The position numbers were made by a program, and so were the translations under genes. The notes below the pieces were generated by a model, which made no database searches, was not told where the DNA came from, and was given only the letters and a program-made list of their open reading frames with translations. From Marthasterias glacialis (Eukaryota; Echinodermata; Asteroidea; Forcipulatida; Asteriidae): a stretch of 64,000 nt of DNA. Shown piece after piece: positions 57,097-64,000 of this stretch. Numbering within the stretch: position 1 is the stretch's first letter; each line of letters begins with the position of its first letter. The DNA is taken from contig OU452229.1 in assembly GCA_911728455.2 (NCBI GenBank), positions 315,001 through 379,000 of the forward strand. Reading direction: 5' to 3'.

Positions 57097-59214
57097 ATGG
57101 CGGCTAATACCAGCATAAACACATTACGATTGATGCGATCTTTAATACGGGAGCTTCGTGCGGTGAAAAGGGTGAGGAAAATAAATAAGACAAAACATTT
57201 TGATTATTTGTTGATACTATTAATTATAGTTAGTATATACTTATTATCTTATTCTTATCTGTACTTACAGTTTAGACCCTAGACCCAGTAACAGGGGTGA
57301 TGTACTCGTTACTCCTTTTTTGAGATTTTGACATTATCGGTCGTACTGGCTAGTTCGTTGCTTAACTTTGAACACTATGTGAACTAGAAGTAAGAACCTC
57401 ATTACCGGGGTGGTAGTGCGGTACATATAATATTAACATGTGTGCAATCATTCACAGGGGAGTAAGGCCCTCTTCAACTGTAATGTATTTTTAAGGGGGA
57501 CACATTAATATGCGGTTTATTTTCATACTTTAATGATAGACCCAGTAACTGGGGCGCTGTACTCCTTTTTTGAGATTTTTGACATTATCTGTCGTACTAG
57601 CGCCCCAGTCCGTGGTATATTTGGAAAGTGCTCCGAAGCGGGTTTTTTCTGAATCAGTTACAAAATTGTCAAAATTGCAACAAAGACTCGACAGAATTAC
57701 TTGAAAATCGCCTACTGGCTTCTCCAAGTATTTACGGTGAAATAAAATGTAGTTAATTGTACTCACGATCATTTTTGGTCCTCCAAATCGATGATTTTTA
57801 GCCCACTATCACGCATAATATCAAATTTGCCGTTAGAATCGCCATTTTGAATGTGATACTCAACGACCGTTTCCTTATGTGTATAAACGATGCGAGGATT
57901 GCGTGTTCGCTGAGGCCCTGACTTTCATATTGTTTTCCGCGCAGTCAACGCAGGATACCAGGCTGTGTGTAGCGCCAATGTTCACTGATGCCCTGACATT
58001 CATATTAATTTGCTTAGTCAATGCAGGATACCAGCTGTGTAGCCTGGACTATTTTGTTTACTCTGATTTAAACTAATCAAGTTTAAATATATTGACAGAG
58101 TTCTCCAAAGGAGACAATGGCCTACAGTTACTTGATGGATCAATTCCGAAAGAACCAGGTGACATCAGAGAAGTACTGTAAAGCACACAATGAGATGCTT
58201 CATCAGGCGCAGACGTATCTATGCATGCTCAAGAGTACAAGAGAACACGAGGTATTGTTATTAATTAAAATTTTTAATTACCCAATCCTGATAGTTCACA
58301 CAATTTGTTTATTTGCCTATACAGGGGATGCTTTCATAAAACCAAAATTTTATTCCAGGTCCCACACGACACTACCTTAAAATATATCATAAACAAACAA
58401 AAAGTGATTAAGACATGTATGTTATTGAACCCCTTAAGTTTTTTTGTTTTATATTTCAATAAATCTTTTCTCATTCTTTAAGAAGCAATTCATCTTTCTT
58501 TGGAGAAGTAAACCTCTGAACCAGCACAAAACTTAAAATAGTTAACAAAGTTGATGTGAGAACGCTGGTAAATTTATAAAATCACAGTCAGGATAGGTGT
58601 AAACTTGCCCTAGCATTTGTGAGACTAATTAACACTAAGCAGCCTGCTATCTAGCTTTATAAAAATTCTGAAAGGGACACTGACTCGGACTTGAGTTGTG
58701 ATGGTCAATGACCCAGACTCGGACCATCTAATTATTTAAACATAGTAGCTTCAGAGTTTCAACATTTTAACCAGTCTTGAATTTTGAAACTTGATGCATA
58801 CCTGTCCATTTTTTTATTATTTTTTTTAAAAATATTTTTGACCTTAAGTGACTTGGAATCATGACTTGGACTCATCCCAAATGACTCAGGACTTGAACTT
58901 GGACTCCACACTGAGGACTTGGACTCAGACTGAGGGTTGATAGATCCATCCATGATAGATATCTTTCCACTCTGTATTGAGATGCTTTTTCTTATCTCCA
59001 TTTGTCATTTCAAAGTGTCGGACAACCTTGATGTAGCAAAAAGCAATTTCCCGGTGTAACTTTTAAAAAAAATAAATTCATTACTTGGTCTTTTTTTAAG
59101 GCACTTCAAGCTGTGTATAGAAGAGGAGAGAGGACTGTGGAGGAGAGTGCTAAGCTAGTAGGATTGAAACTGCCTAAACCTTATCACCCACCAAACAATC
59201 CATCGCACAGCTAA
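57097..59214 (+). CDS. FMC1: FMC1 mitochondrial ATP synthase assembly factor homologue
   Basis: Three exons in phase 0 (57097-57171, 58099-58251, 59101-59214) encode 113 aa, the same length as I recall for human FMC1 (C7orf55). The N-terminus contains SLIRELRAVKR, the middle YLMDQFRKNQVTSEKYCKAH and QAQTYLCMLKSTREHE, and the C-terminus RRGERTVEESAKLVGLKLP. These blocks match FMC1 (RELR, VTSEKLC, TYLCLLRS, GERSVEESAGLVGLKLP). In yeast Fmc1 supports assembly of the F1 sector of mitochondrial ATP synthase; the animal protein is mitochondrial. The start is the first ATG, with a GGTATGGCGG context. An AATAAA lies at 60538-60543, though a nearer site may be used. Intron 1 holds the second copy of the duplicated hairpin segment. 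Confidence 0.94.
57280..57355. repeat. degraded third copy of the hairpin module
   Basis: TAGACCCAGTAACAGGGGTG and TTTTTTGAGATTTTGACATT followed by GGTCGTACTGG match the start of copies A and B. The inverted GCGCC stems have decayed. It lies in FMC1 intron 1. Confidence 0.7.
57537..58040. repeat. duplicated hairpin segment, copy B
   Basis: Same order of blocks as copy A: stem pair 57548-57558 and 57599-57609 (ACTGGGGCGCT / AGCGCCCCAGT), TTCTCCAAGTATTTACGGTG, the ACTCACGATCATTTTTGGTC block, and GCAGGATACCAG twice at the right end. On the minus strand it keeps the ATGGCGATT and GATC|GTGAGT found in copy A. It lies in FMC1 intron 1. Confidence 0.8.
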
Positions 59215-59399
59215 ATTAACATTACCAACTTCATCAGAGTCCTAAGTATGGGGAGTTGATTTACCATACATGCTAAATGATTCTAGTGGATTTAGGGAGG
59301 TTAAATATCCTATACAGGTAAGGGTTCTAGGAAAACAGTTTTTATCTTCATGCAAACTTGAATCTTCAATTCTGATTGGTTGATCCATAGTGTGATATA

Positions 59400-59690
59400 C
59401 AGGCATATTGTACGTCCCATATCACACCCTGTTCTCTAATGTGCTGTTTTTACGCTCTGTTTTAACTCCCATCTTCAGAACTCATTGTAAATTTACTGTT
59501 AATTCAAAAGTGGTGCAGTTGCTTGAAGATATAAATTTGTTATCACACGCGCGCTCGTGGAATACGGAAAAATATAGCGCGTCTGTGTCCCATGTCTAAC
59601 TCTGCCTGCGGCCTAATTATATGTGGGACGCAGAAGCAGTGCGCAGAAGTGCTATATTTTTCCATATTCCACGAGTGCGTGTGTGATAAC
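59400..59690. mobile_element. palindrome-bearing repeat, copy 1
   Basis: The palindrome 59539-59690 pairs GTTATCACACGCGCGCTCG with its inverse ending CGAGTGCGTGTGTGATAAC, and GGAATACGGAAAAATATAGC with GCTATATTTTTCCATATTCC. The upstream 140 bp (ATCACACCCTGTTCT ... TTAATTCAAAAGTGGTGCA) is repeated before copy 2. Confidence 0.8.
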
Positions 59691-59731
59691 TTGAATCCTG
59701 AATTCTGATTGATCGATTCATAGCAACAAGA

Positions 59732-59944
59732 GTGTGATATTATACACGTATGGACTGGCAATGAGGGAAATAGTGCACGTCTATGCATCCCGAGGGCCTG
59801 TGAGTGATCAGGAGAGGGTCCTATTACCCGAGGCCGAAGGCCGAGGGAAATAGGACCCTCTCCTGGTCACTCACAGGCCCGAGGGGTGCATAGACGTGCA
59901 CTATTGCCCGAATAATGCCAGTCCATATGTGTTTTATAACACAC
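59732..59944. mobile_element. 213-bp palindrome between the two repeat copies
   Basis: Left and right arms pair over almost their full length: TATGGACTGGCA with TGCCAGTCCATA, AGTGCACGTCTATGCAT with its inverse, and AGAGGGTCCTATT with AATAGGACCCTCT. The centre is CGAGGCCGAAGGCCGAGG. Confidence 0.85.
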
Positions 59945-60234
59945 CTCAACCCAAAATGTCGGTTAGAAGAGTAAATCGCGTTTTTTTGGCCGGAGCTCCT
60001 TCTCCATCCGCAGACGCCGTCGTTTTCTTGAGGGCGCTCTTTACTAGTCAATAGTTTTTGGGGTTTTGAAACTATTTCCCGCTTTGTGAACTATTTCCCC
60101 CAAATGAAGCGCGTGCGGTGCGTATGGTGCAGATTTCATGCACTAGGCTCATATTAGTTCAACCCACGCGACCGTGTTTCAGCCAATCAGGATAAAGAAC
60201 CAGGGAGAGGTGTGTTATAAATAGTGTTATTGCA

Positions 60235-60484
60235 TGGCCTGTATCACACCCTGTTCTTTAAAGCGCTGTCCTAACTCCATCTGCAGAATCCTATGGTAAA
60301 TTCACTGTTAATTCAAAAGTGGTGCATTTTCTTGAAGATGAATTCGTTATCACACGCGCGCTCGTGGAATACGGAAAAATATAGCGTGTCTGCGTCCCAT
60401 ATCCAACTGGGCCTGTGGCCTTGTTGGATATGGGACATTGAAGCGCTATATTCTCCTGTATTCCACTCAGGCTTGTTTGATAAC
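60235..60484. mobile_element. palindrome-bearing repeat, copy 2
   Basis: Direct repeat of 59400-59690. The palindrome is 60346-60484, with a central CCCATATCCAACTGGGCC ... GGCCTTGTTGGATATGGG. Copies 1 and 2 enclose the 213-bp palindrome. Confidence 0.8.
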
Positions 60485-60485
60485 T

Positions 60486-62786
60486 GATAGTGTACATATA
60501 CATATTTTAACAGATATTAGTGTTTTTGGAAAGTTTAAATAAAGACTGACATTTTATTTGGAACAAAAGGAACTTACATGTGAACTTCAAGATGGTGTGA
60601 TTCTGTAAAGGGAAGTTTTTCCTTTTTGGTAAATATTCAGGGAGAAATTGTCATACAAAGCTTTGTGAAGTGCATCAATTCAAGTTACAGTAAAAAAGAA
60701 GGTCAACTGAAACCGTCTTTGCCATCAGTTAGTGTTGTTGTTGGGATGTAGTTAATTTTAAATGCAGACTGTTTTTAAATAGCAGTGCATGGAAAAAGAT
60801 AAACTGAATATAACCCAAGGGGCAAAAGGGCTGTTCAGTTTTCTTTTTTACAATAAACTTTTACTTATTGGGTGTTATTGTATTACTCACACAAACATTA
60901 TTATGCCTGTGTCACTTTGCTGGATTCAAAGACAAACCTTTAGTGGGCCTCCTCAAAACTGCGTTCAAAAGAATTATTCTTATTGATCTAAGTGTTTAGC
61001 ATTACACATGTAGCTGCATATTAGCTTGTTTGCATGGTTTACTTTATACAGTTTGGTCCGGTTGTTTTCTGTTTGTCCTTTGAAAAGATAAGATAAGATA
61101 ATTATTTATTCTTCCAATTTGATTAAAAAGTTAAACAAACATAAAATTGTTTTGCACCTCGAGCTCTCTCTCTAAAGAAAAAAGAATTAACCCAAATAAA
61201 TTACGAAAACTTCATATTATTACTGACAGAAAAATAAACACGAACTGCACAAGGATAAAACTCCATGTCAAATGCTCGCCACCAAAATAAATTCCCGAAG
61301 TTACCCGAACAGCCTCCATAAATTTGTTCTGGTCTCTGTTTTTGGTTATGTACTTTTTTGTTTTTATTTATACCGATCTTTCCCTGTATTAAGTCATTCT
61401 TTTGTACAAATTGATTTAATGTTTGAACAAGTATGGAAATAAACGTGTTATTAATATTGCATATTGCCTTAAATACTAACCGTGTGTCAAACAGCCACAA
61501 ATACTTGTGTATAGTATACAGAAAAACAATATTTCAAGTCTTTAGCAGTGATATTATTGTAATTAAATAATAAATAATATGAGTTAGTTGATTCTTAAAA
61601 GTTACGTTGATTCTTAGTCTCCCGTGTCCCGAATACCACTTAGGCCTAAGAGTTGAATAAACAAACCAGAAAAAGTACCCATGTTAATTGCGTAAAATTA
61701 TCTAAAACTTGACCCGCCACTTTATCCAATTTCCAATTTGGACGGGTAAAGAAAAGCATTTGTTAGACAAAAAATTGAATATTTATACATATATATTATT
61801 TTGTTCGCTCAAAGTCATTCTGTTTCACCTCACGTAGCCGGCGGGGTGGGGCAGCTTCGCTTGCACCCCGTCAGCCTCTGAACACCGTGAAAGTTGCTCA
61901 AATCAGGCGTTTTTAACTGAAATTTTCCCATCTACAAAAAATGTGCCCCTTACCCACTTTGCCCTGGCAAAAAAGGACACTGGCTACATCAATGTTCCTC
62001 GAGTGTTATTTCGTTCCCTAGAGATACGGAATATTATTTCGAGGAAACGAAATAATGTGGGTTTTTTTTAGTTTGCTTGTTCCACTTGTCTTCACTTGTT
62101 CCTTTAGAGGCTCCGTACATTTAAAATAGCTCAATATAAAAATAAATAGATATACATAATTCTGTTATTGAAAATTTAAAATAGAACAAATATAATACAT
62201 GTACATAATAATATATAAATATCTCCCTGTCCGATATAATAAATGAATGACAATAGAGCAATATATTAAACTAGTAGGGTTAATGCACTACTCAAACACA
62301 CTTGATATACATATACATTCATAACAACTGAACTCATAAGATCAAAACAAGACAAGGTGTCGTTTAGTGTTATCTTTAAATTACTTTGTACAAAGAAGTG
62401 TTGAACACATCATTTTGATAAGCTCTCAATACAGCAGCACATAAAAGGTTGACTTGTCAGTGAGACTGGAGGACAAACCGAGGGTAAATCCGGGGAAAAA
62501 CAATACCAGATCTAAATACCGTACGATTTTCTCCAAGATTTGTTTTTTTAGAAACCCATTGTGGTTTGAACTACAGTTAAAAGTGTTATAAAAAATATTG
62601 AGCTGTTTATTTTCAGTAAATGATTCTTTATATTCACCCGGTTAAGTTAGAATAATACCGAGTCTTTTTCATGTTCTTAACGGATGTGACTCGCATGACT
62701 AGGTAAGGGAACGTTCCACATTTCTATTATTTTTTATTCCAATTTGAATTTGCGTTACGAAATCAAACTGTTCTTTGAGGATGGAT
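60486..62786. other. spacer between FMC1 and SLC49-family gene
   Basis: AT-rich sequence. A plus-strand AATAAA at 60538-60543 may end FMC1 transcripts. A minus-strand AATAAA at 62611-62606 lies 176 bases after the stop of the transporter gene and is a good poly(A) candidate. A CTC-GAG and GATAAGATAAGATAA patch is near 61085. No coding exon is supported. Confidence 0.5.
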
Positions 62787-63528
62787 CTACAGGGTATCCC
62801 CTATTCTACTCGTATCACCGGTCTTGTCCGCCTTCATTCGGTTGTACGATTCCTTGTACAGCAGTAGAAGTGGTAAACAGACTAAAACACTACCGAAGAA
62901 AAGCCAGTTCATCCAAATCACACCTATGGGAGAAATAGCAACCACAGTTTGGGCAATCTTGTATGGATGTTCTTTTCTTTGAATGGTCATTTATTGATGG
63001 AAACCATTGAATACCGAGATAAATCTTTACACGATATCACTTTGCTTCAGACGCGGAATTTATTTGCATTTCTCTATACTCTAAAATGATTAATTGTCAT
63101 TCCAGGGGCCAGATCTATTTGCGGGTAAGTGTGAGCCAGTTTTCACCTTATATTTAGCCTAATGTAAATACACAATTTTGTACCCATGCATCCGGGTCAG
63201 AGTCATGTTTTAATTGGCCAGATATCTTGTTAATAGCACGACCACAAAAAGGTTCCCGATTTGTGACCTGCATGCGCGGGTATCGACCACAAGGCACTTC
63301 GCCACACGTATTGTATTATTATTTTTAAATAAATCTTATACATACCAATGTTGGGAATCACAAGTAACATCAGAAAGATCAGAGTAGCTGTGTTCATGAG
63401 GAATACCATGACCATGTTGACGTTACCCTCTGAGACAGGATACATGCCCTCAACGGCAATCTCAAAATAGACTGGTACTGGTGCATTGACAAACAGTCCA
63501 ATGCCCACGCACGCAACGCACACACTCA
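62787..63528 (-). CDS. SLC49-family MFS transporter, last two exons (partial)
   Basis: Exons 63528-63346 and 62923-62787 join in phase (G|GT = Gly) and encode the C-terminal 105 or so residues. They hold PVPVYFEIAVEGMYPVSEG followed by two hydrophobic helices (MVMVFLMNTATLIFLMLLV and WMNWLFFGSVLVCLPLLLL), then YKESYNRMKAD and a short hydrophilic tail. The P-x-(F/Y)-FE-x-x-VE-x-x-YPV-x-EG block is characteristic of SLC49 members (FLVCR1/2, SLC49A3, SLC49A4/DIRC2). The W-x-NW and ESY-x-R features look closest to SLC49A4. Transported substrates in the family include haem, choline and pyridoxine; which one applies here cannot be told from this fragment. The exon entered at 63528 is phase 1, so the upstream exons lie beyond 64000. 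Confidence 0.8.
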
Positions 63529-64000
63529 CTGCAGGTAACAAAAATGGTGTTTTATGCCTGTTGAAACTAGTCTGCTTCCCAGACCAAAAAATCTCCAATT
63601 ATTCTCAGTCAATTTTAGGGTCAGGCATCACCCAAATATCACGTGACAAAAAAGGGGAATTCCTCCTTTTCCGAAAATATCCGAAATGCTCCGAGAACTC
63701 GTTGTCAACATTCGGACACTGTCGTTGACATTTCTTTTGGTGATGAAAATTCAAATACTTTGCAGTTCTTTTTCTTTTTCCCCCAACAAATTCAACACTA
63801 TATTTGAATATATTTGTAACATTTTTACAAACTGATTATCCCAGGCTTTTTGTCAGTAAACAAAGCCCGTCATCATCCGATGACACCGTCCACCGTTGGT
63901 GACAAGTAATGAATATTTATTGCGTCATAATCTATGTATAGCTTTGGATGATGCCTGACCTAAGATTTTTAACAAGAGTCAGTGAATCTTTGGTCAGGGA
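63529..64000. other. intron of the SLC49-family gene reaching the window edge
   Basis: No further transporter exon is visible. The sequence is AT-rich with no recognised repeat. Confidence 0.5.

Overview
The window is animal nuclear DNA: spliced genes with GT/AG introns and continuous reading phase, about 60% A+T, tRNA-derived SINEs and many small palindromic (MITE-like) repeats. I read it as a marine deuterostome. An echinoderm, perhaps a sea star, is my best guess from the style of the repeats and of the EMI/EGF receptor; that placement is inference. No long transposase or reverse-transcriptase reading frame is present, so the mobile elements look non-autonomous.

Left third (1-20 kb): a 71-bp minisatellite lies at 219-832. 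The first coding exon of a secreted or membrane EMI-type protein (minus strand, 4560-4696) runs off the left edge. A complete six-exon short-chain dehydrogenase of the 11-beta-hydroxysteroid dehydrogenase 1 type (plus strand, 11924-19060, 295 aa) carries a 650-bp CAG/CAA repeat in its third intron.

Middle (20-38 kb): a complete eight-exon single-pass receptor (plus, 20386-37534, 595 aa) has a signal peptide, a shortened EMI domain, a few EGF/laminin-EGF modules, one membrane helix and a 370-residue tail with many tyrosine docking motifs and a proline/arginine SH3 site. Its first exon matches the layout of the minus-strand exon at 4560-4696, including the intron phase, so the two are probably divergent paralogues with the dehydrogenase between them.

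Right half (40-64 kb): a complete methionine synthase reductase gene (MTRR, minus, 11 coding exons between 53855 and 40403, 880 aa) has a greatly enlarged linker. It is arranged head to head with a three-exon FMC1 gene (plus, 57097-59214, 113 aa), a mitochondrial ATP-synthase assembly factor. The last two exons of an SLC49-family MFS transporter (minus, 63528-62787) lie at the right edge.

The DNA between the genes holds most of the unusual structure: a 965-bp near-complete palindrome at 55025-55989, nested palindromes at 59.4-60.5 kb, a hairpin-bearing segment duplicated beside MTRR and inside FMC1, a hAT-like element with an 8-bp target duplication, and a palindrome inserted into an older repeat in an MTRR intron. 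The genes do not form one pathway. MTRR serves cobalamin-dependent methionine synthesis, FMC1 serves complex V assembly, the dehydrogenase serves ER steroid or lipid redox, and the receptor serves adhesion or scavenging signals.
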